Positions 51,004-63,431 of a stretch of DNA of 64,000 bases are shown in pieces. Every line of letters starts with the position of its first letter. The stretch's first letter is position 1. The stretch spans positions 22,314,299-22,378,298 of the forward strand of contig NC_019875.2 of the NCBI RefSeq assembly GCF_002234675.1, read 5' to 3'. A model generated the notes under the pieces. That model worked only from the letters and a program-made list of their open reading frames with translations, had not been told where the DNA came from and searched no databases. The position numbers and the translations under genes are program-made. Source of the DNA: Oryzias latipes (lineage: Eukaryota > Chordata > Actinopteri > Beloniformes > Adrianichthyidae).

Positions 51004-51544
51004 GACTACATACACAAACACACCCAGACACACACACAAATATGACAAGACCATCTAAAAATTAATGGGGCCAAAATCTTCAATGGGGCTAAAAAAAATT
51101 TTTTTTTTTCTAAATCCACAAACCTGAGCAAAACACACATGTTGGGGACATCCAAAGGAAGTCTAATTTACTATGGGATGGTCACAGGACCAACAGCTTG
51201 GTTTGTAGCAAAATGTCAAATTGGGCGATTTTCAGATTCTCCCACAGTATAGGTAAAGAAAACGTTACTTTGAGCGGTCTTCAAAATTTTTCACAAACCT
51301 ATTGTTAGGTTAAGTCTTTAACCACGACTAAAGTTTTATTTGACCTTTGACCTTTGGAAGAGCTTTTTTTTAAATTGCCTTTAGTACCTTCTTCAAATCT
51401 TCAAATCTTCTTCTTCTGGTTTCTCTTTATTCTGGTTTCACTTTATTTTATTTATTTATTTATTTTCCACTGGTGTTTGTCTTTGTGTATTTTATTGCAC
51501 GGGGCTAATTGAATGTATTTTATTGCACTTGTTTTTGTTTTTAT

Positions 51545-51605
51545 GTACAGCACCTTGAGCTGTCTTCTCGTCATGAAAGGTGCTATATAAATAAAATTAA
51601 TTTGA
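51545..51605 (+). repeat. LINE (L2-type) 3' tail fragment
   Basis: Contains CAGCACCTTGAGCTGTCTTC and AAAGGTGCTATATAAATAAA, the same tail type as at 6970. The bases TTAATTTGAAAT repeat just after, possibly a target-site remnant. Confidence 0.6.
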
Positions 51606-52033
51606 AATTAATTTGAAATTCCAACTCCTCTCACAGATTTCGATCTATCGCCTCCTAACTTCTTAAGCATCATTGGGAAGATACTTAGGAATAATCTTGG
51701 AATCTTGGTGTTTGTCTTGTGAACTCGCAAAAATGGTGTTCCCATGTTACTAAAACACTTTTTACCCGAATATTGTGAAAATGTTTTACAAGAATTGTTA
51801 GCTGAAGCTGAACAAAACAATATGACAAACGATATGAACAGATTAAGAATGTGGGCGTGGTGAACAAAAAACTTCTGTTGCCAAGGAAATCCAAAAGTTT
51901 ACTCTTGCCGATTCTTCCAAAAACGACAAAGATCTGTCCGTCACCCCCAGGCGACCAAAACATGAAACGGTTGCTATGGAGAACAGGAAACCTGCCATTT
52001 TGAACAAAGTGTGTTTTTTCATGAAAGTGTTAC

Positions 52034-52154
52034 CTCCAGCTCTGACCAAGGGCGGCAGGAACAGAATGGGAGAGTGAGGGCTGTGTAGCAGCTGCTCAGC
52101 CACTGAGGGCGTGACAGGATGGGGCTGTGAGGGCGGGTAGCGCCTGTGGGCCAT
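52034..52154 (-). other. Possible cryptic exon (weak)
   Basis: A GC-rich patch in AT-rich surroundings, open in two minus-strand frames, starts at an ATG (52,154) and ends in a GTAACA donor-like site. The peptide is Pro/His-rich (RRYPPSQPHPVTPSVAEQLL) and matches no family I know. No partner exon was found. Confidence 0.15.
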
Positions 52155-53099
52155 ACAACGCCGCTCGAGGCTTTTATTCCTATTTCTGTTAAGGCTGCAG
52201 CATTGATCTTGTTTTACATTAATACTGGATTTTGCAGAATCTCTCCTTCTCTCCTCTCGGGCTGCATTTTTGCTTGTATTCCGGAGCTTCTCTGCTGAAC
52301 TGGGAGCCCCTTCAGATGAAAACTTATTTTACATTGAGTTACGGAGTGCGTGAACTCTGTACAAATTACCTTACGTTTGGCTTTATGAAATAAATGCATT
52401 GAAGATCCCCTTTTGAAGCAGACGGCAAAGCTGATTTTACAGTGCGGGATGAGTACCAGCACACACACGCACACAAAAAAGCTGCTTTGATCTATTCAAA
52501 CACGAATTTTACTTCTGTGGTTTCATTGCTTGTTCTTTGTCCTGCTTTTTGTGTGTGCACTTTCCATGTGTGACAAACGTTGCCATTGATGCCCAGCAGG
52601 TTTGACTGGGTCCTCTTGAGAAATAAACATCTTGAACCTGTAGTTGTTTTCAAAGCTTAACCCATGCAGGTTTCACATGGGGGCTAATGGAAAACGCTCT
52701 TCAAGTGGGTTTACTGCTTAGGGGGAAATTACTACTTGCAGTCAACAATGAATTCATAGGCACACAGGGGATTGCAGTGCTGTCAGATGTCTCTTGTTTG
52801 AGTGAAGCATCTCCGAAATAGAGATGGTTTTCCCGAGTGTGAGAGGAAATCTCGTAGCTTTTGATGATTTGCACTTGATGCCAAAACAATTCGTTTGTGA
52901 AGTGAGCATCAGTTCATGCACAATTAGATTCTCTTTATTATGATCATTATTATTATTCACATCTAAAAAATGCAATGTCCTTGGTAATCTTGGCTTCCGG
53001 TAGAGACACCACAGACAAAAACAAAAAAACAATGAGAAATGTGAAATTGTGATTGAGGAAACAATCACTTCCTGAAATGCTCACAATGTGGTGGGCGAT

Positions 53100-55357
53100 G
53101 TATGTGGCATTTGCACATTAGGAACTGTCTGTGCCCCTGCTGAAGAAGGTTATCCATGTTCAAATTTTAAAGGTTGCAAAAGGGCAAAAACATGGGCCAG
53201 CTTTTGTGCAGCTGACTCATTTGCGACGTTGCCGCACTGTTTTGACTGTTGCTGAGATTAACTTTGCTGAGACGTCAGTGAAGCCTTTTGTCCTTTCATT
53301 TTATTTAATGTCACAGGACATACATACATGTTGGCACAAGACTGTTCACGGGGAAACAGCTAAACAGACACAACGAAGATGACTGACAGTTTCACGCTGG
53401 TATCGAACATGGAGGAGGTCCAGGGCTTCTGCCCTGCTGCATTTGAAGGGCTTGGAAATGTCACACAATTGAAGAGAAACACAACAACTACTGTACAGGC
53501 CAAACTAATCAAACGCCGCTTCATACTTCTGCTCCACTGTATGCAAGTAAATGAATACAAATATCTGCCCTGTTACCCAGTGTACTGATTGGACAGAGTT
53601 TGGTCATTTTCTAGAATGTGCCAGTAAAACATCGGCATTTGCACTGGTACAAACACTTGAATTTCTAAAAGAAACATTTGATGACCCACACATGACTTTT
53701 GTCTTTACAATATGACAACCAAGCCCTTCCTCGCCTCAATGTATCATCATGTGTATCAAAGGGAAATATAACTATTAAGGATTTTGTCCAAATTAGAGTT
53801 TTCATCACTGCATTGCCTGGTTTAATATTGTGGCCTGTTTTTTTCTTTCGTTTTTGTTTAGAACAAAAAATTTATTTACAAATGTGAAATTGCTTGTTAG
53901 ATTGGTTTTCTTTCAATCTAGCAATTCTTTCAAAAGAGGCAACAAAAATTGCCAAGTTAAAAACCTTGGCAAAAATCTTTTACAGGCTAACAAGCAGCAC
54001 TGAAACAGAAAATTGTGTTGTCCTTTTGGGGCAGTTTGGCAATCTGAGGTGGCAGCTCTTCACTTAAGCCATGGTACCATTTGGAGGACTGTGGGTCAAA
54101 TTGTTGGAATACTGTGATTAGGATACAAGAGCTTCACCACCTGAGCCACAGATCCCAAAGAATTTACTCTTTTGTTCTTCGTGTTTGTGGTATAATGGAT
54201 TAAAGCTCCCTGCAACAAAATGGAAAACCTTTTATTTTTAATTATATTGCACTTTTAGACCCAAAATCTTAAAACATTCTTGAAAACTATAGATGAAATG
54301 CAATAGGTTTTCACTGAATCTGAAGTGCTGAGCCTTTTGCTCCCAATCTGTTAAACAGTCTCCCCAAAGATCTTACACAGAACAATCAAACTGCTAACTG
54401 AAAATAATAAGGCACTTTCAGAAAAGTTTAAAAGAAACAACAACTATTTATTAGCACAAGGGACATTTAAGTTAAGTTAAATCAAGAAGTCAGCACAAAA
54501 AGCAGCAAATACAAAAAAAAGTGCCATGTTTTTTTCCCCCCCAACACTGTATTGCACCAGTATTTGATGAATTACATACTAAGACCTTTGGGGTTTGTTC
54601 AAAGAAAACGGCAGGACAGGTTATAGTTTTATATTTAATATAGTTGTGACATTTCCAAGGAGAGCTACTCACAAAAGCAAACATATTTTTAGGAGGCTGC
54701 CATAATTGCCTTCACAGATGCATTTTTTTAAATAATCACTGACTCATCATGGCAGCATCAGAAATTTTCCAAAAGTTCGGGTGCAGATGTTGATGTATAT
54801 TTGAGCAAAAATCAAAGAGAAGTGTGAAGAGATTATCCTTTGTGCAATTCCCCAACACAGGAATTTGCTTAGATCTAAATGTAATAATCAAGTGTGTAGC
54901 TTCCTTTCTTTTCAATTAAATATTTTTGCATAACTAAGGAATAAAGGAGTTGTCTAAATGTTCAAATGTGACATTTGTTGTAGTCTATTTTGAGGACAAG
55001 TTTTTATTTCATTTTATTTTGTCATAAAGTGCAAACACGGGTTTTTATGTAACGCTGCAAGCAACAAGAAGTTAAAACACAAAAACTTGACATAACAGGA
55101 AGCCATTTGTTTGGTTCAGTTTGATTCACTTTAGTCCTTTAACATACTAACCGCATGTCATTTTAGACATATGCTTGCTAATATTACCTTATATTAGAAT
55201 ATGAGGGCTGGTCCAAATCTCTATACAGACATTTCATCCTTTACTTTTGGGAAGGTGAGTAAAGTTGCAGCCTTTTTAATAACATATACGGGGCCAATAA
55301 ATGTGTTTGTAATTTATACAAAGATAAAAAAGATAAGTTTTTGTGTTAGAGAGCAAG
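53100..55357. other. Intergenic and likely 3' region of the relaxin-type receptor
   Basis: No exon was recognised. On the minus strand, an ATTAAA (55,275-55,280 on +, as TTTAAT) 80 bp past the receptor stop, or an AATAAA at about 55,004, could be its poly(A) signal. Confidence 0.35.
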
Positions 55358-56877
55358 TCACATATTGACGTCCTTGTGAATCATGATCATGCTCGGTGGC
55401 GCCTCTTCCACTCGTCTTCCCCTCAGAGCCAGAGAAAGGACGTTCCGGACGGAATGAGAAACTCTCAGCAGAGTGTCCTTCAGCCCGGCTCTGTACTCTC
55501 TTCGGATCAGGCAGTAGAGCACTGGGTTGAGACAGCTGTTAGCATGGGCGAGACACACAGTCAGGGGGAAGGCGTAGGCCTGCGCATTGTAGAAGGCCTT
55601 GCTGAAGGGCACCAAGTCAAACTTGATGAGAACCCCCCAGAGGGTGAGAGCCTGGTTAGGCAGCCAGCAAATGAAAAAGGACAGAACTACGATGGTGACA
55701 GAGCGGGTAACTTTTGAGCGGCGGCGTTGGCGTCCTTTCTCATACTCCGACCTCTCTGTTCCTATTCCCTTACTTACCACACTGCCAACAACCCGTCGAC
55801 TTAAAATGAACCTCAACAGCAGGAGGTAGCACACAGAAATGATAATGAAGGGAACTACAAATCCCAAAAGGACTTTCTGCGTTTGGTAGAGCCCAAGCAG
55901 GACTTGGGGATCCCAGTGACCTGAGTCGGAGTCGGAGAACCGAACTAAGCACAGTTCATCGTCTGCAGACACCTGTGAACACAACATCTGCATCAGGGGA
56001 CACCCAAACAAACAAACACATATCAGGTCTGATGGATGAGTCTGGATAAACACACCTGAACTGTGGTTGAGTAGAAAGCGTGAGGCAACGTGGCCACGAT
56101 AGACACCACCCAGATGGCTGAACTGGCCCACTTGGCCTGACTTGTGGCAGTTCTGGGGCTGTCCATCTTCAAGGAGGTAACCAAGGAGCGGTAACGAGTC
56201 ACACTCATTGCAGTGAGGAAGAAGACACTGGCGTACATGTTCATGGTGGTGACTGAGCTTACAATCTTGCACATGACCCAGCCGAAAGGCCAACGGAAGT
56301 CCAGAAGTGTATCCACGGCCCAGAACGGCAAAGTAAGAACAAACTGGAGATCTGTGATGGTCAGGCTCATTACAAAGCAGTCGATGGAGGAGTAGTGGTG
56401 ACCACGGCGACGGGAGTGGAGCAGGAAGAGCGCAAGGAGGTTGCCCACAAGCCCAAGGACACACACCACCAGATAGACCAGAGCAATGAGGATTCGCACC
56501 TGTCAAACACACTACATTTCTGTATTGTGTCTATTAACATCCAAAGTAGCACAAACATATAAAAGACTCGAAATTCCTGGGGGAGCTTTAAAAAATGACA
56601 TTTTTATAAAATGTTTACCAGAATTTCACTTTTATTTAATCAAGCTGGATCATGTGCGCAAGAATAAAAGTGAACCTACTGGCAGGTTGGCACTATCTCC
56701 GTGCTGATCCAGCGAAGACTCTCTGGAGAGGATGTGGAGCCAACAGTTCAGAGAAATGTTGAAAGCTGGCAGGGTGGACGCTGCTCCTGCTGGGCTGACC
56801 AGCTCGGATATTTGATCCTCGTCTCCTCCGCATGCACTGAGCGCGGTTGTGGGTCCGGATGAGCTGTTCCCCTGCAT
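55358..56877 (-). CDS. Relaxin-3-type peptide receptor (RXFP3/4 family GPCR)
   Basis: Class A G-protein-coupled receptor for relaxin-3/INSL5-type peptides; family members couple to Gi (established for RXFP3/4). Exons in transcript order: 56877-56680, 56499-56056, 55972-55358. The sum is 1257 nt, 418 aa, all junctions in phase 0. The N-terminal tail (66 aa) has two glycosylation sites (NSS, NIS). TM1 starts at ILIALVYLVV. TM2 has Asp116 in LTITDLQFVLTLPFWAVD. Cys143 and Cys222 would form the usual loop disulfide. The DRY motif is TRY (167-169). TM6 has FFICWLPNQ, TM7 NSCLNPVLYCL. TLWGVLIKFDLVPFSKAFYN closely follows RXFP3. The tail is basic. Teleosts have several rxfp3 paralogs, and I cannot name which; intron-bearing copies suggest an rxfp3-3 type. 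Confidence 0.9.
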
Positions 56878-57187
56878 GACCGCGCAGGTGGAAAACCGAC
56901 TACTTACTTTCTAAAAAACAAGTTCCCAGCTGTTCCTCCGCAGGCAGCCTTAACTTCCAGCTGGAGAGTGCTCGGGTATGGATTCAAAAATCCCCATTTT
57001 TCCTGCGCGTTTACTGTTCAGAAAGTCGGATCTGCGCGCCGCACCTTTGCGCGCATGCTGCTGTTGTTCCAGCAGGTTATATATATAAAAGAGCTAATGA
57101 ACGCGTGTCAGCATACTTTTAAGTCTGTGATGATGGTACAGCTGCTTCTTCATCTCGTGAATCCGTGCCCACGCTCGGACCAGAAGG

Positions 57188-57194
57188 TTTTATA
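57188..57194 (-). promoter_or_regulatory. Candidate TATA box of the relaxin-type receptor
   Basis: TTTTATA on the + strand reads TATAAAA on the receptor strand, in a GC-richer patch 311 bp upstream of the start codon. It would place transcription start near 57,160 and leave a 5' leader of about 280 nt. A second AT run at 57,078-57,092 is an alternative. Confidence 0.4.
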
Positions 57195-57789
57195 CTCGCT
57201 GCGCTCTTTCCAACCACTGGACGGCGCGTGTGCGCGCGCCCAGCTCATCCAGAGTGTGCCAATCCTGGAGAGAAAAAGGAGTCATCACATGCAAGCTGCT
57301 TTTCAGCAGATCTATTTAAATTTCAACAACATTAATAATATATATATATAAAAAAAATTCAAATAAACCTGTAAACATGGAAAAAAATTTTCCATTTAAG
57401 ACAATAAAATGGGGGATTCAGACATATGTGAACATCTGTTTCAAATTATCTTCTAATGGGATGATATGGCCAAATCTTTGTACTATGTGCCAAGTGTTTT
57501 TGGATGGTTTCAACCCTTTGCTGCTGTCTTCTGTGTGAACATGAAAAAGCTAGGTCAAATGGGCAAAAGTTCAGAGGAAAAAAAAGCAAACTTTGTCATA
57601 TTTCTTTAGAATATGTTGAGTTTTCATGTAGCAAAGTGTATTTAAATATGATTACATTGTCAAAAAAAGCTAGTGTAATAAGTGGACATAACTCATTTTA
57701 GAGAAAAATGTGAACAAAACAAAAATATTATTTTTAGTACAAGGTGGCGTTATTTTAAAAAATCCTCAGAAAATGACAACTATAGCAAC

Positions 57790-58090
57790 TGTGTGGCTCA
57801 TTTGGTTGCATGTAGGACTGACACATGGGAAATCAGGATTTGTTTCTCAGGGAACGCGATGAGCTTCCTCCAGTGTCCTTGGGTAAGACCTTGCGCGCTA
57901 CTGCCTAACTAGAAGGGGGCCCAAGTCTGGATCTCCCTGTGCCGGTCCCCAGCCCGGATTAAATACAGAGTTATGTCAAGAAGGGCATCCGGTGTAAATC
58001 TCGCTGCCAAACCACCTGTGCAAATCAGTGAAAGCTGATTACTATGGCAACCCCCGAGGAGATGTGCTGAAAGGTGAACGAACAACCTCA
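57790..58090 (+). mobile_element. tRNA-derived SINE, older copy
   Basis: The head reads GTGGCTCATTTGGTTGCATG, a worn A box, then GGAAATCAGGATTTG, a worn B box. The body has CAGTGTCCTTGGGTAAGACC and AAGAAGGGCATCCGGTGTAA. The tail is GGCAACCCCCGAGGAGATGT then TGAAAGGTGAACGAACAACC. It shares the GGGCATCCGG(C/T)GTAA block and tail type with the SINE at 42,363. Confidence 0.8.
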
Positions 58091-58094
58091 TAAT

Positions 58095-59610
58095 AACGAT
58101 AACTAGCACTTATTTAAGAACATGAATCTACATATAGGTTTCCAAAATAATGTCAATGAATGTCAGTTAAACTTTAAAATCCTATCCTTAACTTTTAACA
58201 TAAAATGACAGCGCAATTTGAGTTTTTTTGAGCCTCACATCAAATTTGTCTATTGAAAAGTATGGAGCAAAATGACTCATCTTAATAATAATTACCTTAT
58301 TCCTAGAGCCAAAGCTCTTAATGAGAGAGAAAATTCTTGACTTTGTGGAATTTGAAAAAACTTGGAGCAATCTCTAAAAAAACAAGGTTTTAAATCTTTG
58401 CAAGTATCAAATAATTGCCAGTATTAAATATCAAAAGCTTTCCTGATCTGCTTCAAGGGATGTTGAGGAGGTTTTTTTTTTTTCTTTGTTCAAAGCTAAA
58501 AAAAAACAAAGCACAAATCCTAATCTAACTGTCTCCTTTTTAGCCTATATTGAAACTTGAAATGCACATATGGTTAGAGCCTGTCTCTCCCCATGAAGGA
58601 GTTCATTTAGATTCTGCTAAAGCTTTCCTGGATGCTTAAAGATGTCAACTCTCATTTTCGTCAATTTTTCCCTTACAATCTCCTCAGTCCTACTTAAAAA
58701 GAAGGGGTGGGTGGGAGGGAGACTCTAAGACAGAGCGCCTATTATGTCCTCACTATTCTGTGAGGCAAGGTGAATTTTTGTGTTTTACTTGTGTGAAACA
58801 AAAGATTTCAGCTGGTTAATGGGAAAAAATCTGGATAATTTGGATGTGAATGAAAGCAAAAAGACAGAAACACTATCGCTTTTGTGGTCGTGATGAGTCA
58901 GTGTGCTTCAGGATGAGCTCTCGGAAATCAGTGAAGTGTTGGCTCTGCAGGCAGGGATTCTTGGCTCAGCAAAGACATTAACTGCTTTTTATTCACACAA
59001 AACACCGAACAGATGCTGTTGATCTATGGCTCACAGAAAGCCTGACATTTAGTCAGATCTTTTATATCATATACGACAATAATCATCTTAAATAACTCAT
59101 AAATGTACCATGCTGCTTAATTAAAATAAATATTTCTTGAATAATTTCAATAATCATTGCACATTTTTAAACTGTCAGATTTTGTATCAATTTAATTCTA
59201 TTGACAATTTGTGCAATCTGTTCCGTTATCTGCTGTAAAAAATGTAAAATATTTTCTGCAGATGATTGTGTATCACTGAATGACCTCCACCGACCGAAGG
59301 TCAGGTCATTGAGAAAAGCAGATTTAAATCTTATTTTCTGGTGTGATTTCCTGTAGCCGCGATCACAGCAGTCTGTCACAAAACGGAACAGATTTAAGGC
59401 ATCAAGCATTTCTGCTGCTGCAGCTTTTCAGCTCCTCGCCTGAAGGACAAACTCACCTCTATGCAGGATGATCCAGCATTCATGTCATGGATTATACATA
59501 AACTCACTGGCAAAACACATTTTGTCAGGATGGGATCTATTACATTCAACACTACAGGGGCACAACAGACTTCATGTATGACACCAAATGATGTCAGGCT
59601 ATGCTGACAT
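58095..59610. other. Intergenic, nothing recognised
   Basis: AT-rich, with short open frames only. No repeat borders were identified. Confidence 0.45.
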
Positions 59611-59613
59611 CTA

Positions 59614-61053
59614 CAGTGGGGCAAAAAAGGATTTGTCCATCAAGGATTCTGAAAGTTGTCCCACTTAAAATAAAATAGATGTAAGCTATGTTTATCATAT
59701 ATCTCAACTGTGAAAGAAAAAATTTAAAAAAAAAAAACCTAGGAAATCAAATTGTCTGATTTTAATGGTACAGAAAATAAGTATTTAGCTCCAACAAGCA
59801 AGAAATTTTGTCTCTCTTTACAACGTTCTTCTCTCCTTCACTTGTTACCTGTATTATTGTCACCTGCTTGACCTGGTTATCTTGTAACAGACACCTGTCC
59901 ACACCCTTACACTGTCAGACTGCAACCTTCCACCATGAACAAGACCAAAGAGCTGTCAAAGGATGCCTGGTACAAGATTGTTTACCTGAACAAGACTGGA
60001 ATGAACCAATCTACAATAGGCAAACCATTTGGAGAGAAGAAATCAACTGTTGGAGTAATCTTTAAAAAAAATAAAGAAGTACAACATCACCAACAATCTC
60101 TCTTCACCTAGGGATACATGTAAGATATCACCTAGTGATGTATGAATGAGCTTGAGAGTTGTAAGAAAACTGCATGACCTGAAGCGAGCTGGGACCACAG
60201 TAACAAGGGTTATTGCTAACACACTATGTCAGCACAGATTCAAATCTTGCAGAACTAAAGGTCCCCCTGGTTAAGCCACCACATGTCCAGACCCATGTAA
60301 AGTTCTCCAGAGACCATCTGGATGACACAGAGAAGGATTGGGAGAATATCATGTGGTCAAATGTCTTTGGTATAAACGCCACTTGCTGTGTTTGGAAGAT
60401 GAAGAATTCTGAGTTTAATCTATAGGACACCATTCCAACTGTGAAGTGTGGTAGTGGTAACATCATGCTTTTAGAATGTTTTTCACAGTATGACTAATAT
60501 TGGATCTTGGAAAAAAATCTACTTCCATCAGTGAGAGCTCTGAGGAGGAAAACATGGCTGGATCTTAAACACATCACCCAGGCAACAAAGAAGTGGCGAC
60601 ATAAAAAGTATTTCAAGGTTTTGGAGTGACCTGTGAGTCTCTGGACCTACGTTCAATAAAGAAAAATCAGTGGAGGGAGTTCAAAGCCTGTTGTTGCCCA
60701 GCAACAGCCCAAAACACCACAGCTCCTGAGAAGATCTGCATGGAAGAATGGACCTTAATAGCAGCTACAGTGAAAAAATGGTGATGACCTCCAGGAAACA
60801 TTTGACCTCTGTCATTGTCAACCAGGGTTACATTACAGAGTATTAATGTGAAGTTTTATTTCTAACCAACTCTCAATTTTCTGCGACATCATTCAGATAA
60901 ATTCTTTAAAAACATTACAATGTGATTCCCTGGATTAATTTGACATGCCGACTCTCACAGTTGAAGTATATCAACATTACAGAACTTTGTCATCTTCTTA
61001 AGTGGGACAACTTGCAGAATCATTGACTGACACATAGCGTTTTGCCCCCGCTG
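59614..61053 (+). mobile_element. Third Tc1-type transposon, decayed
   Basis: The left end CAGTGGGGCAAAAAAGGATT and right end TTTTGCCCCCGCTG are inverted, and the inner words AAGTTGTCCCACTT and AAGTGGGACAACTT form a second inverted pair (59,653 and 61,000). This is the usual layout of a common fish Tc1 family. A TA flanks the left end, but the right TA is changed to TG. The + strand transposase begins at 59,935 (MNKTKELSKDAWYKIVYLNK) and has many frame breaks. The FSRDHLDDTEKDWENIMWS block is readable near 60,310. Confidence 0.88.
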
Positions 61054-63239
61054 TGTGTTTGAGAAGGGAGGGCAAAAAGCAGTACAGGTCCTTACGAAGA
61101 ACTTTTTCACCTAGAGAACTAACAGCAGGGATCAAACCATCTCCTCTGTTTGGTGATACCTGTTGTGATCTTGCCTGTTGGTGGATGGCAGTAAGTACTG
61201 ATCAGTTTACGTGTAACTTTACCCACAAGGTTTATTGGATCATGTTTCTAATAACCCAGGCATCCTCCTACATCTACTGAATAAATATAGCAGCTTTAAA
61301 CATTTTATGTTACTATTTTTCATTTGCGTAACTCCCATTTTATCACTTTTCTAGTGAAATTCGTTAATATTATTGTTATTATTATTGTTCAAGGATTGCT
61401 GTAGATGTGCATTTTTACCCAAGTCTCTTAAAAAATACTTTTTTTACGTTGCTAAAATGTCAATCTGGTTTTTCATATTGATTATATATGTATCGGTAGG
61501 CAACCTGCTGCTTCTGCAAACGCTAATGAACTTCATGAACAGAAAAGCATTGCAAAAACTATGAACAACTTTTATCTGATTTTATTTATTTTTTATTTTT
61601 TTGTATTTTCTATCCTCAGACAGCAGCCTCTGTTAAAATCAAGCATGATTAAAATTCTGATTGGATGTCTACCTTTTGCTCCAACTCGCTCTGAATACAC
61701 CAAAACCCTCTGCTTGAAGCTATCTGATCAATAATTCATTTCAGACTCTAAGCCAGAGCGCCCTGTGTATTTGTATTTTTGGTTCAGCTTTGCTGAAATT
61801 AGTGTTTCTTCAAATCGCTAAGTGCACCTTTGGAGCTTTCAGCCTGAGCTGCTGCACTCAGCGAGGGTTTGAACAAGAGCTAAATAAAGTCTAAATTCTT
61901 TCAACACAAATGCACTCAAAACCTAACAAAAGACATGGATGCATGGATTAAAAATGCAGGTTTACCAACATTTAAGTATTCAAAATCCAATCTCAATAAA
62001 ATTTGATGATCCCTTTGGAAGCACGATTGCATAAAATAAACCAATCAGTCTCAGAATGCTCCAGTTTTCTTCCAAGAATGTTGCTTAATTCCCTTCAGCG
62101 TACAGCCATGCTGCGAACTTTGCTTTGAATTTCAGTACATCTCTTTTGCAAAATGTTGGACTGCTGCGAGCTGGTGTTCTGCTGGAAAAAACTGTCAGGC
62201 ACTGCATAAAATCTGTGGTTCCCAATGCATAATTCTTCCTCCCTGCACATTCAGTAAAACAGTTCAACGGCATATTTTCTGTGCAGAATTGCAAAGCCAT
62301 TAGGTTGCAGAGTGAACGGTGAAGGCACACAACTGCTCAGCCCTCTGAATTTTCCCATTTAAAACTGTCAGAACGTTTCAGCTCAAGCCGGTTTTGCAGA
62401 AAGCATCTGTTAGTATACAAACTCACACGATGACAGGCACGCACATGGATGCTGACAATTCCCAGTGCTTGTAGAGAGGCAGCAGGTCTCTTGGAGACTT
62501 CTCAGCTGCCTTGATCATAGTTTTTCTGCAACTGTTCTAAAACAGAAATGGTTACAGGATTTTGAAGTAAAGGAAGTTGCTGCACTTCTTTATTTTGAGT
62601 CCTCCTCTGCTTGCTTTTGATACTGGCAGTGGTAAAAAAAAAACCTTTGAGTACTGTAAGATACTTTTTCTGAGAGGGGTAACTGCATACATGTTACCAT
62701 GTCCGATTTACAAGAACCTTTTGCCCTAATTTTTGGTCAAACTGACATGTTTATGTGGACGGCTAATACTCAGGTCAGGTGAACATTTTGTAATTTTTAT
62801 GTCAAGTTCAACATAATTAGGACTGTTTTTTTTAGTTTATGTCATTTTTAAACCATTTAAAACCAACTTTTAAACTTTTAAACCAAGACAAATAATTTAT
62901 TTGCATTTTTTATTCTTTTTGAAATTTTTGAATATAAAGTCTTTTTTCTACATTTCACTTAAATGCTTTCTTATCATAATCGATAACATACAGCAAAGTA
63001 CCTGTAAAAGTAACACAATTTTAAATTAAATAGTACGTGATACACTCTGTCTTTAAGATTTTTGTTTTCTTAAAGAAAAACCAAAAAGTATAGAATACTG
63101 GAGAGGTGTCCTGACTGTCCACACCTTTAAAAGCATCAGACCAAAAAAATTGAGCTCTGGAGCACCAAACAGTCTTTACAGGAAGCTTAGAAAGCTCTAA
63201 AATGCCTCCTTGGATGATGCACTTGCAAGCAAGCCTTTG
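61054..63239. other. Intergenic, nothing recognised
   Basis: AT-rich DNA with no splice-supported exon, RNA gene or clear repeat. Confidence 0.45.
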
Positions 63240-63431
63240 CTACATCTTTTTCCTATAGTGAGACCAGTAATCATTCTCGTGGCTGTGATCCTGGTGGAGA
63301 GAGGAGGGGAGGGCTGCTGTAGAAAGCTCTGCCCAAGCCCAGATATTCTTCGCCAGGCTTCGCAGGGCTTCAAAGCCCCTAGAGATGGAGTGCAGAAGAT
63401 GAGGAGGGACACCTCCTTCTTCATCAATGGA
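63240..63431 (-). CDS. Possible terminal exon of an unidentified gene
   Basis: On the minus strand a 3' splice site (CGCTCCCTGCAG) is followed by 63 open codons and a TAG. The peptide starts SIDEEGGVPPHLLHSISRGF, continues with an amphipathic stretch (EALRSLAKNIWAWAELS) and ends HENDYWSHYRKKM. Composition is more protein-like and less AT-rich than the surroundings. An earlier acceptor (TGCCTCTCAG, exon edge 63,451) would add seven residues in another phase. A donor (CTG|GTGAGA) at 63,942 on the same strand, preceded by 19 open codons in phase 0, could be the exon before it. No family was recognised, so function is unknown and even gene status is uncertain. Confidence 0.3.
   Translation of the reverse strand, partial: SIDEEGGVPPHLLHSISRGFEALRSLAKNIWAWAELSTAALPSSLHQDHSHENDYWSHYRKKM

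Noticed and set aside
55343-55829. Open frames on the + strand across the receptor gene (up to 124 codons)
   Set aside because: They are antisense shadows of the receptor's last exon, with no splice or family support.
55358-56877. Thromboxane A2 receptor (TBXA2R), expected next to CACTIN on human 19p13.3
   Set aside because: The sequence instead has RXFP3-type TM2, TM6 and TM7 text (LTLPFWAVD, LWGVLIKFDLVPF) and lacks prostanoid receptor signatures.
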